Shown here piece after piece: positions 17,058 through 24,394 of a stretch of DNA of 56,732 nt. The notes below the pieces were generated by a model. That model made no database searches and had not been told where the DNA came from. It saw only the letters and a list, made by a program, of their open reading frames with translations. The DNA lies in NCBI RefSeq assembly GCF_900100705.1, contig NZ_FNCH01000028.1, positions 1 to 56,732 of the forward strand. The letters run 5' to 3'. Made by a program: the position numbers and the translations under genes. Origin of the DNA: Pedobacter terrae. Its GTDB lineage: Bacteria; Bacteroidota; Bacteroidia; Sphingobacteriales; Sphingobacteriaceae. Position 1 is the first letter of the stretch. Each line of letters starts with the position of its first letter.

Positions 17058-17084
17058 GGCGTTGGCTTCGGCCAACGCCTTTTT
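17058..17084 (+). terminator. Strong intrinsic terminator
   Basis: GGCGTTGGC, loop TTCG, GCCAACGCC, then five T. It ends the transcript of the lipoprotein gene and supports the later start (17145) for the DnaJ gene. Confidence 0.92.
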
Positions 17085-17144
17085 GCGTTTAATCTTCACT
17101 GTACTTTTTCTACATTAGGGTTTTATTTAGCTCCTAACCTCATT

Positions 17145-18005
17145 ATGAAGGATTATTACCAGTTTTTGGGTGTAAACAAAGATGCTACAGCCGATGAAAT
17201 AAAGTCGGCTTATAGAAAGCTGTCAAAGAAGTTTCATCCCGATGTTAACGATGGTGATAAGTTTTTTGAGGAACGATTTAAAGAAATTCAAGAGGCTTAT
17301 GAAATTCTAAGTAATCCAGTAAGAAAGAGTAATTACGATGCTCAACAGGGGTATAAAAGCGAAACACGAAGTCGTGAGCAACAAAGCAAGTCAAAAACGG
17401 AACCGGAATTTAACAGAAGCTCCCCGCCCCCACAGCAACCAAATAACGTCCATCAGGAAGCACCTACACCGCCTAAACCTAAAAAAAGCAGATCAAACGT
17501 TTGGGGGATTGTCATATTTGTTTTAGTCGGAGGGTTTATTCATGCGGTCGTTAAAAGCTTGAATAAAAACCAGAATACGTATGCTACGCCCATTGAAACA
17601 GCCTATACACCAAATACTGCCACACCTGAATCAATAAGTCCTATTAAACCTGTAAAAAAGGTCAAGACAGGTAAAGCGGCTTCAATTTCTGCATTATTAC
17701 GTGGCACCTGGGTCGGTACTGCCTATCAGTATGATATTAGTGAAACATGGGATGTTAAGTTAATTAGTAAAAAAGGCAGGTACACGATTAAATATCCTTC
17801 GCTTGGTTGTGGTGGCAAATGGATATTAATTGAAAGCAGTGCTGATAGAATGGTTTTTCAAGAACAGATCAGCTATGGTGCCGAAACTTGTAATAATGGG
17901 GGAACCATTGTAATTACCATTGACGATAGTGAGGAACTAAAATTATCTTATTACTATCCCGATTTAAATACATTAAACGCCAGTGGTAATCTTCGAAAAC
18001 TCTGA
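17145..18005 (+). CDS. Membrane-anchored DnaJ-domain protein
   Basis: A 286-residue protein. Residues 2-65 are a J domain with the HPD motif (KKFHPDVND), which activates DnaK/Hsp70 ATPase. A Ser/Pro/Lys-rich linker follows, then one membrane helix (about 121-137), another linker, and a C-terminal beta-rich domain with four Cys. It lacks the Gly/Phe and zinc domains of true DnaJ. The start at ATG 17145 is the first residue of the J domain; an upstream frame would run through the terminator. It may recruit the host chaperone to a plasmid-encoded membrane process. Confidence 0.85.
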   Translation: MKDYYQFLGVNKDATADEIKSAYRKLSKKFHPDVNDGDKFFEERFKEIQEAYEILSNPVRKSNYDAQQGYKSETRSREQQSKSKTEPEFNRSSPPPQQPNNVHQEAPTPPKPKKSRSNVWGIVIFVLVGGFIHAVVKSLNKNQNTYATPIETAYTPNTATPESISPIKPVKKVKTGKAASISALLRGTWVGTAYQYDISETWDVKLISKKGRYTIKYPSLGCGGKWILIESSADRMVFQEQISYGAETCNNGGTIVITIDDSEELKLSYYYPDLNTLNASGNLRKL

Positions 18006-18014
18006 TCGTGCATT

Positions 18015-18165
18015 TGCTATCAAACCAATCTTAGAGCATCGGCAGATCGGGACAGGCCACATTAGGAACTGATAGCATTTTTTGAATTGGCCGCCAGGCG
18101 CAGCTTGTGATTATGATAGCATTTAGTTTCTCTCGAGAAGATCCGGAAAACTCTTTTTGATAGCA
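18015..18165 (+). repeat. 44-bp-periodic TGATAGYA element B (leader plus three boxes)
   Basis: Inverted box TGCTATCA at 18015, direct boxes TGATAGCA at 18070, 18114 and 18158 (55, 44, 44 bp). The leader core is GAGCATCGGCAGATCGGG. Spacer one holds TTGGCCGCCAGG, like the fourth spacer of element A; spacer two holds TCTCGAGAAGATCCGG. It starts 9 bp after the DnaJ gene. Confidence 0.88.
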
Positions 18166-18198
18166 CTCGAAATTAAGGAAAACTTCAATGTAACGACT

Positions 18199-18415
18199 GG
18201 GGAGTTACTCTAATCAATTTATATACAAAGTTCGGCACTAATTCCGAAATGTGCCCCCTACCCTGTATCTAATGCACCAAATTCCTAATAAAACAAAATG
18301 GGTATCCCGAAGGGAACCCACCGCATTTTCTTTCCTTAAGAATTTGCACGTATTCGTTCTTATTGCCAGTGATGGGTGCATAAATCAATTCAGGTTTATG
18401 TTAAAATTTAAGATA
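18199..18415 (+). promoter_or_regulatory. Duplicated leader, copy 1
   Basis: About 215 bp that resemble 19795-20015. Shared blocks include GGGGAGT, ATACAAAGTTCGGC, AACAAAATGGGTATCCC, GGGAACCC, ATTTTCTTTCC, TTTGCAC and AATTCAGGTTTA. Each copy ends directly at the start codon of a small gene. GGGTATCCC and GGGAACCC can pair as a hairpin. This looks like a conserved promoter and 5' leader. Confidence 0.7.
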
Positions 18416-18676
18416 ATGAATACTGTTAAATTGAATCCAGAATTAGCTAAAAAGTACGGAGTTGAAACCCTTGAAGACTATGGGGATATGATGATCTCTT
18501 ATTGCGAATCAGATAATCAGGCAAAGATTAAAGAAATGGCAGACGCTTTATCCGATAACGAAGCTAAGGCAGTTGGTGATGAAATAACAACTGTATTTCA
18601 CTATGAAATTTTAAACAGTGATGAAACAGAAGAACAATTTTTGCAATCACTATATCTAAATAGAAGCCCTGCATAG
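18416..18676 (+). CDS. Small acidic protein behind the duplicated leader
   Basis: An 86-residue soluble acidic protein (MNTVKLNPELAKKYG...), mostly helical, with no domain I recognise. I chose ATG 18416 because the duplicated leader ends there, as it does at 20016 for the second copy. An open frame starting at 18251 would use leader DNA as coding. The stop codon lies inside a terminator hairpin. Confidence 0.65.
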   Translation: MNTVKLNPELAKKYGVETLEDYGDMMISYCESDNQAKIKEMADALSDNEAKAVGDEITTVFHYEILNSDETEEQFLQSLYLNRSPA

Positions 18677-18683
18677 GGCTTTT
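18664..18683 (+). terminator. Terminator overlapping a gene end
   Basis: AAGCCCT, loop GCAT, AGGGCTT, then TT. The 7-bp stem includes the stop codon region of the 86-residue gene. Confidence 0.7.
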
Positions 18684-18762
18684 AAATACGGGAAACCGTA
18701 AAAATTAGAATTTCAAAGGCGTTACCTTGGCCGCTATTGAAACGCAATTAATATACTTAATT

Positions 18763-19032
18763 ATGGAAGTATCTACAGAAAGCAAAAAATTGATGGAAAG
18801 CATTATTGGCAGGGCTACCCAATATGCAGACAGCACCTATAAGAATGTAGATGATGCCCGTATTGCTGCAAAAGGATTTGCAGTCGGTTACCAAGAAGCT
18901 TATAATGAAAAAAGTGCAGAATTAAAGGAGTTGGCGGGCATCGTAAAGGCGCTTTTGCCAGGCATAGGAGCAATACCATCTGAAAAGCTAAAAGTTCTCG
19001 AGGAATATATTGCAAAAAAGGATGCGCAATAA
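18763..19032 (+). CDS. Small helical protein, unknown function
   Basis: An 89-residue protein from ATG 18763 (a TTG-started frame from 18727 is less likely). Predicted all-helical, with a central FAVGYQEAYNEKSAELKELAG segment. Similar short proteins are common on Bacteroidota plasmids. No function can be given. Element C begins 8 bp after its stop. Confidence 0.6.
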   Translation: MEVSTESKKLMESIIGRATQYADSTYKNVDDARIAAKGFAVGYQEAYNEKSAELKELAGIVKALLPGIGAIPSEKLKVLEEYIAKKDAQ

Positions 19033-19040
19033 TCCTCTTA

Positions 19041-19152
19041 CGCTATCGGTCTAAGATTGTAGCAAATTCTTATGCCGGCAATGAGATCCGCCACACACTT
19101 TGATAGCATTAAGTTTACCTGAAGATCTACCAGGTTATCAATTACGATAGCA
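19041..19152 (+). repeat. 44-bp-periodic TGATAGYA element C (degenerate, shortened leader)
   Basis: Boxes TTGTAGCA (19057, two mismatches), TGATAGCA (19101) and CGATAGCA (19145) keep the exact 44-bp spacing. A remnant of the inverted box, CGCTATCG, lies only 16 bp before the first box, so 39 bp of leader is missing. Spacers are of types I (GCCGGC) and II (CCTGAAGATCTACCAGG), the same order as in elements A and F. Confidence 0.82.
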
Positions 19153-19326
19153 ATTGTCTGTTCACCTTAGCAGAACGCTTCCAGTAACAGCTTTAATTTT
19201 TAGTATGCAAAGGTGGAACGTCGCTATATATCTGTCAAGGGTATATAAACGATTTGTACCTCACCGCCCTTGACTGATATGCTCACAGTTCCTACACCCA
19301 TGCAATAAAAATTTAAGCTTATTGTT

Positions 19327-19644
19327 ATGGAAACGGTCATTCATCAAGAATTTTTAACAGAAAATCACTACATTAAAATCATAGGCAGTACAAAGGTAGA
19401 ACTGCATTTCAGGTTCAAGCCATTTAATGTACTTAAAGACAACGGCCTACCTTGCATATCACATTTGCAGGTTAGCTGCATCAATCAGGTCACAGGTAAG
19501 AAAAACGGCAAATCGCACTACTTTCACCCTGAATCTTTATACGGTTATACCTGCTTTGAGGAATTTGCCGAGGATGCTATTAAGCATTTCATTAAAGAAG
19601 AATACATTGTTATTGATACGGAAGTTCAATATTCGCTTTTCTGA
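19327..19644 (+). CDS. Unknown small protein between elements C and D
   Basis: A 105-residue soluble protein (METVIHQEFLTENHYIKIIGST...), mixed alpha/beta, rich in aromatic residues and His. I do not recognise it. It is the only gene between two of the periodic elements: C ends 174 bp before its start, and the first box of D is 14 bp after its stop. Confidence 0.6.
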   Translation: METVIHQEFLTENHYIKIIGSTKVELHFRFKPFNVLKDNGLPCISHLQVSCINQVTGKKNGKSHYFHPESLYGYTCFEEFAEDAIKHFIKEEYIVIDTEVQYSLF

Positions 19645-19658
19645 TTTTATCTGCTTAT

Positions 19659-19754
19659 TGATAGCAAAAGTTATTCCTGGAGAAAGTCCGGGCGTGACTT
19701 TTTGATAGTAATTTTTTGTGGCCAGGTCCTGCAGCTTCACTCCTTTTGATAGCA
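19659..19754 (+). repeat. 44-bp-periodic TGATAGYA element D (no leader)
   Basis: Boxes TGATAGCA 19659, TGATAGTA 19703 and TGATAGCA 19747, again exactly 44 bp apart. No inverted box or leader core is present. Upstream bases (GATTTTATCTGCTTAT) match the end of the first spacer of A, so the element looks cut at its left side by the neighbouring gene. Spacers: type II (CCTGGAGAAAGTCCGG) and a type IV variant (GTGGCCAGGTCCTGCAGC). Confidence 0.85.
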
Positions 19755-19794
19755 TTCGTATATATAGAGGGGTGTTCTTTTCAAAGAAATCATT

Positions 19795-20015
19795 GGGGAG
19801 TAGTCATATTATTAGTTTAAATACAAAGTTCGGCCCATAATCCCGAAACGTGGGCAGCCTTCTTTTGCCATTCCGCACCAAAAAATTTAAAAACAAAATG
19901 GGTATCCCATAGGGAACCCTCCACATTTTCTTTCCAAATTTTTTGCACTTATTCGGTCTTAGAGCCGGAGTGACGCATGTAAACTAATTCAGGTTTACGA
20001 TTAAAGTTTAAGAAC
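19795..20015 (+). promoter_or_regulatory. Duplicated leader, copy 2
   Basis: The second copy of the leader described at 18199, ending at the ATG of the 119-residue gene. The order of shared blocks is the same, and the hairpin arms are GGGTATCCC and GGGAACCC. The two copies differ by many substitutions but few shifts, so they are old duplicates or two instances of a standard leader. Confidence 0.7.
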
Positions 20016-20375
20016 ATGGAAGAATTTAGGTTAAACAGCACTTACGAATTTAATCAGTTTGCGGGAGGTTCAGAATCGGTTTATAAGTACACTTTCGGAA
20101 TCCGTATAACAGAGGGCATTAAATACCTTGCTGATACTTACGAATGTTACTGGTTGCTTGATTTAATCTGTATCCATTCAAGAGAAATCAAGTATACCCA
20201 AGAGTTTCAGGTTTGGATATTAAAGCGAGTTAAAGGCAATCATTTCAAACTTTCGGTTGAAGATGGAAATAAAAATGTCATTAAAGAAATTGATATTCGT
20301 TTTTCTGATTTTAAAGCTGATTTGGTACACGTTTGGTTAGAAAACGAAGTAATACACTTGCCGAACGAACACTAA
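20016..20375 (+). CDS. Unknown small protein (DUF6876-like size and style)
   Basis: A 119-residue soluble protein rich in aromatic residues, with a central WLLDLICIHS segment and a KYTQEFQVWILKR strand. Families of this look are widespread on Bacteroidota plasmids. I am not certain of the family name and assign no function. It is followed 5 bp later by a terminator. Confidence 0.6.
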   Translation: MEEFRLNSTYEFNQFAGGSESVYKYTFGIRITEGIKYLADTYECYWLLDLICIHSREIKYTQEFQVWILKRVKGNHFKLSVEDGNKNVIKEIDIRFSDFKADLVHVWLENEVIHLPNEH

Positions 20376-20380
20376 ATATA

Positions 20381-20403
20381 AGCCCCTTATGGGGCTTTTT
20401 TTA
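20381..20403 (+). terminator. Intrinsic terminator
   Basis: AGCCCC, loop TTAT, GGGGCT, then a T run. It isolates the rep gene from upstream transcription. Confidence 0.85.
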
Positions 20404-20421
20404 TGGTCGGTATTCCTTTGA

Positions 20422-20438
20422 GTCGAAATAGTATAATG
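20422..20438 (-). repeat. Inverted Rep iteron upstream of rep
   Basis: Read on the minus strand this is CATTATACTATTTCGACT, close to the iteron consensus. It lies about 170 bp before the rep start in opposite orientation to the main cluster and could serve autoregulation of rep. Confidence 0.65.
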
Positions 20439-20565
20439 CTTATGCCTGGGCGTTACATTGCTGTTGCCCCTACCCTTTCAATGGAGAATACACTTTTAAC
20501 AGCTAAAAGAAAAAATGCGTATTTTTACAGTTACGCTATAAAAAAACCTTTAAAATGTATATTAT

Positions 20566-20600
20566 TTAAGATATATTGATATCTTTGTATATTGATATCA
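20566..20600 (+). promoter_or_regulatory. rep promoter with GATATC operator repeats
   Basis: A -7 element TATCTTTG (20580-20587) of the Bacteroidota type is embedded in two TTGATATC repeats spaced 17 bp apart. The start codon follows at 20611. The GATATC repeats recur upstream of several maintenance genes and the minus-strand ParA gene. Confidence 0.6.
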
Positions 20601-20610
20601 TATTTGTGTT

Positions 20611-21837
20611 ATGGAAAACAACGTATTAGCAGATAAAGCCAAAGAATTAAGTTACAGCCTTTCGAGGGTTGATAGAAGCGTTGCGGATAACCTGATGGAT
20701 ATTGATAACAGTTTCGAGGGTGATGCCCAAAACGTTTTGGACTTTATCATCTTTATGAGCAAAAAGATAAACAACAATCTTTTCGGTTATACCAAATTTA
20801 CTATCAAGGAGTATAGCGAATTTACGGGTATCAGCGCCCCTAACCTTTGCGCTGTTCATCCTGATATCGCAAGTGGCCGTGTCAAGGCACCAGTATATGA
20901 AGGTCACAAATTTGAAAGTGTGCTTGATTACACTCTTTATCGGATGCTAAGAACAAATATTCTGTTTTCAAGGGTACATGATTACCGGGAAGATGGAAAG
21001 ATTATCAAGCTTGAAAACTTCCCCATCTTAAAAGACATATTTTTGCAGAGCGGTACTGTACTTGGGACAAAGAAGGTCTATGAAGTGCGTCTTTCTGATG
21101 TGATAATAGAGGGGTTTGTAAAACGTTATTATACGCTTGATACCACAAGGCTTCCGGCAATTGGCAAAGGAAAGGGAGGCCATTCCAGGAAGAAGATATA
21201 CATTTGGCTTAATAAGGTATTTCACATCTATGCATCACAACAAGGAAAGGTTGATATTCCCCTCTATTCAGTAGATCACCTGGCCGATATCGCAGGTGTA
21301 CGGTACATGAAAGAAACCGATAAAAAAGGGAATCCTGTAGAGAAAGAGCCAAAGCACAAAAAGGAAGCGGTTAGCAACATCCTTAAATCAATCCATAAAA
21401 ACATTAATAGCGACAAAAAGCTGCTTCACTTTTCATTTGAGTACAAATTTGTGAGTGGAAACGTCGAAAACAGGTACGTTGAGGACTATTTGATTAAATT
21501 CGATTTTACTTCAAATATGCATCCCGAGATCATGCAGAGAATGTCGGTTGATCATAAGCTTAAATTAACACTTTTAAAGGACTTAAGAAATCTGTTTGAT
21601 AGTTTATACCCACAGGAGCGGTTAAGCAGGATTACGGCTTTTGAAAAAGAAACAGATGCATTTCAACGGTGGCTAAACTCCACAGATGCAGACCTTCACA
21701 AAAAGGTTGAGATATTAAAAGCCGTTTACTTCAAAGCTAATGAATGGAACAAAACAAAGCAGCTTAAGGATAGCGAGGCAATGCGTATGATACATGAAGG
21801 CTTTTTGAGCATCGAACCAACTATGGGAGCATTATAA
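20611..21837 (+). CDS. Plasmid replication initiator (Rep_3-type)
   Basis: A 408-residue protein matching Bacteroidota Rep initiators in length and layout: a first winged-helix region (about 20-130, including YTLYRMLRTNILFSRVHDYREDGK), a conserved RKKIYIWLNKVFHIYA segment, and a second DNA-binding region (about 200-330). It binds the iterons that start within its last codons and opens the origin. The operator-rich promoter and an upstream inverted iteron suggest autoregulation. Confidence 0.87.
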   Translation: MENNVLADKAKELSYSLSRVDRSVADNLMDIDNSFEGDAQNVLDFIIFMSKKINNNLFGYTKFTIKEYSEFTGISAPNLCAVHPDIASGRVKAPVYEGHKFESVLDYTLYRMLRTNILFSRVHDYREDGKIIKLENFPILKDIFLQSGTVLGTKKVYEVRLSDVIIEGFVKRYYTLDTTRLPAIGKGKGGHSRKKIYIWLNKVFHIYASQQGKVDIPLYSVDHLADIAGVRYMKETDKKGNPVEKEPKHKKEAVSNILKSIHKNINSDKKLLHFSFEYKFVSGNVENRYVEDYLIKFDFTSNMHPEIMQRMSVDHKLKLTLLKDLRNLFDSLYPQERLSRITAFEKETDAFQRWLNSTDADLHKKVEILKAVYFKANEWNKTKQLKDSEAMRMIHEGFLSIEPTMGAL

Positions 21838-22099
21838 TATACCGACTGGGCGTTATAGTATACCGACCGAGCATTATAACATTTCGACCATCCCCCGGTT
21901 TACCCTTATAGTATTTCGACCAACTGCTATAGTATGCCGACCATGATGCCCTAAGTGTTATAGTATTTCGACCAACGGTTATATCTTTTCGACCTAAGAA
22001 GGCCACCATTATAGTATTTCGACCAATGCAGAAAACAAAAAAGCCGTTTCTGATTTGGAAACAGCCTTTTTTTTAGAAACCATTATAGTATTTCGACCA
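21831..22099 (+). repeat. Iteron cluster of the replication origin (nine copies)
   Basis: Copies of TTATAGTATTTCGACCA start near 21831, 21853, 21873, 21906, 21926, 21958, 21979, 22009 and 22082. The first two read ATACCGAC, the fifth reads TATGCCGACC, and one has TATCTTTTCGACC. Spacing is irregular, and the last copy is separated by a terminator. Downstream iterons of the initiator are the hallmark of this plasmid class. Confidence 0.92.
22042..22074 (+). terminator. Terminator inside the iteron cluster
   Basis: AGCCGTTTC and GGAAACAGCC pair around a short loop (one mismatch) and are followed by eight T. It ends the rep transcript between the eighth and ninth iterons. Confidence 0.8.
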
Positions 22100-22412
22100 T
22101 ATTAATATCTTAATAGCATAATCTATATATAAAGGATTTTGCTTCGCAAAGAGTTTAATTTGGCTCCCTTCGGTCGGCAGAGCGGAAAAGCAATATTAAG
22201 CCTTCTAAGCGCAGAAACTTATCAAAACGATAAAGATTACGTAAAAGTAATATAAATACCGCAAATCGACTAAATAATAGCCTGATTGGTGTTTACTGGG
22301 CTAACTGATTAAACAGCAAAAAGAAAAAATAGGCTTGTTTCCAATCTCCTTAATGGAAATAGCGTTTACGGTAGTAAATAGAGCCTCTACTGCCCTACTG
22401 GATTGGTTTTGA
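22100..22412. other. Origin-flanking non-coding DNA
   Basis: About 310 bp with no convincing gene. It holds a small hairpin (TTTGCTTCGCAAA, 22138-22150), a CCCTTCGGTCGG stretch at 22168 like that at 14770, and otherwise AT-rich sequence. Together with the iterons it is the likely AT-rich part of the origin. Confidence 0.5.
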
Positions 22413-22634
22413 TTAGAACTTGCCCTTAGATTTAATAAAAGAATTAAAAAGCCTTATTTGCTCATCCCTTTCACGGTTCCTTTTTGAAGAACCTGAACTG
22501 ATCGACCAGACAAATAAAATCCACACCAATAGCGCAAGCGCAATCAAAAAGGTAGGATGATCTGAACCTAAAGCGCCTATCATTAAAAAGAAGCTCACTA
22601 TTGTAGCTGCCAAGAATTTTCCGAACCCAGTCAT
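22413..22634 (-). CDS. Small two-helix membrane protein
   Basis: A 73-residue protein from ATG at 22634 (a TTG 6 bp further upstream is possible). It has two hydrophobic segments (about 6-22 and 28-46) and a basic C-terminal tail. It is divergent from the gene at 22809, with GATATC-type operators between. Function unknown. Confidence 0.6.
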   Translation of the reverse strand: MTGFGKFLAATIVSFFLMIGALGSDHPTFLIALALLVWILFVWSISSGSSKRNRERDEQIRLFNSFIKSKGKF

Positions 22635-22662
22635 AACCAATTGCTTTAAGTGAATAAATAGT

Positions 22663-22793
22663 GATATAATTATATCAAAGTATCTTTATATAAAGTTACA
22701 AAAGATATGACGGTTAAGCAAATGAATGTGAAATAATTTATATAAAGATATCAATATATAAAGATATTTTTATATCTTTGATTAACGTTAATC
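22663..22793. promoter_or_regulatory. Divergent promoter region with GATATC repeats and a perfect palindrome
   Basis: Several copies of (A)AAGATATC or GATATCTTT-like sequence on both strands, a -7 element TATCTTTG (22773-22780), and directly after it the palindrome GATTAACGTTAATC (22780-22793). It is a likely operator pair for the divergent genes at 22634 and 22809. Confidence 0.6.
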
Positions 22794-22808
22794 ACTAATT
22801 TAAATATC

Positions 22809-23057
22809 ATGAGCGTTTTAACCGTAAGAGCAACAGAAAGTGAAGATCAATTAATCGAAGAACTTAAAAAGAAGTACGACATACCAGTAGCTACAAAGGC
22901 ATTATTACATGCTGCCCAAAAATGCCTGGCTTTGGAAAAAGAATGTGCAGAATTAAAGCAGGAACGGCAACAGCTTAAACAAAAAGTTGCTGATTATAGG
23001 TCTGCAAGTTTGGACATACTTAGCGGACTATCTCAAATCACAAAATTAACCAGTTGA
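22809..23057 (+). CDS. Small protein with helix and coiled coil, possible regulator
   Basis: An 82-residue protein. The N-terminus (MSVLTVRATESEDQLIEELKKKYDI) could form a ribbon-helix-helix strand and helix. Residues 45-65 form a Glu/Lys/Gln-rich coiled coil. It probably oligomerises on DNA; this is inference. It is the first of a row of small genes, each preceded by GATATC-type sequence. Confidence 0.55.
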   Translation: MSVLTVRATESEDQLIEELKKKYDIPVATKALLHAAQKCLALEKECAELKQERQQLKQKVADYRSASLDILSGLSQITKLTS

Positions 23058-23100
23058 TATCTTTATATTTTAATGTATAGATATCATTATATCTAACTTT
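23056..23100 (+). promoter_or_regulatory. GATATC operator-like repeats
   Basis: TTGATATCTTTATAT and TAGATATCATTATATC lie in the gap before the next gene and resemble the rep and par operator sequences. Confidence 0.45.
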
Positions 23101-23111
23101 AAACTTATTTT

Positions 23112-23372
23112 ATGAAAGAAAATGAATTGCAAAACCATGCCCTTTATAAGAAGGCCAAAAGAAGTTATTATTTCGAGCGTTGGAAATGGGTAGCCTGGAA
23201 TGCTTTTATCTGCCTTGCTCTATTCTATAAACTAAGGCAGCACTATGATACTTTCGAAATGATACTGTTCTTTCTCACCTTGCTTGTTACCGTTTTTCTA
23301 TTGGCCGTAATGCCAAAAACCAAGTTTGAAAATTCCCGAGAGTGCCAAGAAATAAAGGAAATGTTAAGGTGA
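23112..23372 (+). CDS. Small two-helix membrane protein
   Basis: An 86-residue protein with two hydrophobic segments (about 24-41 and 50-69) between basic ends. No domain is recognised. It is flanked on both sides by GATATC-type sequences and belongs to the small maintenance-region genes. Confidence 0.6.
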   Translation: MKENELQNHALYKKAKRSYYFERWKWVAWNAFICLALFYKLRQHYDTFEMILFFLTLLVTVFLLAVMPKTKFENSRECQEIKEMLR

Positions 23373-23413
23373 TATATTGATATCATTATCTATTAATATA
23401 AAAATATAAGGTC
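23373..23413 (+). promoter_or_regulatory. GATATC operator-like repeats
   Basis: GATATATTGATATCATTATC followed by AT-rich sequence before the 64-residue gene. It is the same motif family as at 20566 and 25193. Confidence 0.4.
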
Positions 23414-23608
23414 ATGGACGAAGAACAATATGTATTTGAAGTTGAACATTTTGGAAGGCTGGAAATGAAGGGAGAGAACGTTTTCAAGGCTTTAGAGACA
23501 CTTAAAAATGAGTTAAGCCCCGATATCCAGTTCAACATTATAAAAGCCCACGTTATCAAAAACAACGATTTTTTGATAGATATATCAGAGTTTGTTGCAA
23601 CCATTTAA
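23414..23608 (+). CDS. Small acidic protein, unknown function
   Basis: A 64-residue soluble protein (MDEEQYVFEVEHFGRLEMKG...), mixed alpha/beta. No family recognised. It sits 11 bp upstream of the next gene and is probably co-transcribed with it. Confidence 0.55.
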   Translation: MDEEQYVFEVEHFGRLEMKGENVFKALETLKNELSPDIQFNIIKAHVIKNNDFLIDISEFVATI

Positions 23609-23619
23609 ATATTACGAAC

Positions 23620-23898
23620 ATGAAAATAAATGTATTAGTGATAAACACTGAAATTATAAAGGGTGAGGATTTACAGGCCGTTATTCGATTAGCTAAAGAT
23701 GATTACCAATGTGCCGGACTGCCAAGTTCTAACCATTACTTGCTATGCGCTGTTCACGATGATAATGTCGATGATCTGTATAATGAGTTGGAAGATTTGA
23801 ACCTAAGCAATCCGGCCTATGAAATTACCGTTAGGGATATCAACAGTCAAGCCGAACTGGAAGCGCTTTCATTAATCCTTCAATTAGAACCAAGATAA
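23620..23898 (+). CDS. Small soluble protein, unknown function
   Basis: A 92-residue acidic protein with alternating beta strands and helices (MKINVLVINTEIIKG, HYLLCAVHDDNVDDLYNELE). No recognised family. Its stop is 3 bp before element E. Confidence 0.55.
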   Translation: MKINVLVINTEIIKGEDLQAVIRLAKDDYQCAGLPSSNHYLLCAVHDDNVDDLYNELEDLNLSNPAYEITVRDINSQAELEALSLILQLEPR

Positions 23899-23901
23899 GG
23901 T

Positions 23902-24052
23902 TGCTATCATAGTTAGGGCGGAGCATCCGCAGATCAGGGCAGCGCCACCGACCAAATGATAGCATTTTTTCAAACCGCTTCGAAGATCCTCAGCTCGTTT
24001 TGATAGCATTCAGCTTCGCTGCAGCGAACCAGGTTAAGCCATACTGATAGTA
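23902..24052 (+). repeat. 44-bp-periodic TGATAGYA element E (leader plus three boxes)
   Basis: Inverted box TGCTATCA 23902; boxes TGATAGCA 23957 and 24001, TGATAGTA 24045 (55, 44, 44 bp). The leader core is GGAGCATCCGCAGATCAGGG. Spacers hold TTCGAAGATCCTCAGC and TTCGCTGCAGCGAA plus CCAGG. It is nearly identical to element G: 10 differences over 151 positions in my hand alignment. Confidence 0.9.
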
Positions 24053-24074
24053 TAATACTGTTTTCGGTTGGCTT

Positions 24075-24106
24075 TTTGCCTGATGAATTTTTAATGGATA
24101 CCTTTG
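24075..24106 (+). promoter_or_regulatory. Bacteroidota-type promoter for the lipoprotein gene
   Basis: -33 element TTTG (24075-24078), 20-bp spacer, -7 element TACCTTTG (24099-24106). Transcription would start just before the 24129 gene, directly after element E. Confidence 0.7.
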
Positions 24107-24128
24107 TTAGATATTTAAATCCTTTATT

Positions 24129-24368
24129 ATGAAAACATCGCTTTTAGCCCTAATATCAGCAATTATATTTTTAGCGTCTTGCAGCAATAACCAAAAGGCA
24201 GCAGAGGAAAACTCCGTAGATACCGTTTCTATAGTTGATACTTTGAAAAATGCCGATACTGTTACAAAGGATACCGTTGCAGTGAAAAAGTCTGATAGAC
24301 AAAAGGACGAGGAACGTGATCAGAAGATAATGGATGATATACTTAAGAAAAGAAAAACAATGAAATAA
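24129..24368 (+). CDS. Small lipoprotein with a Tra-type C-terminal tail
   Basis: A 79-residue protein with a lipoprotein signal (LASC-S at about 18-19), a Thr/Val/Asp-rich extended middle and the C-terminus IMDDILKKRKTMK. The tail is the same as in the exported Tra proteins encoded at 56581/1, 1266 and 1935. It is probably attached to the membrane and may bind the same partner, for example as an exclusion or assembly factor. Function is otherwise unknown. Confidence 0.7.
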   Translation: MKTSLLALISAIIFLASCSNNQKAAEENSVDTVSIVDTLKNADTVTKDTVAVKKSDRQKDEERDQKIMDDILKKRKTMK

Positions 24369-24394
24369 CGGTTTAACCTTTATATTTAGAACTC

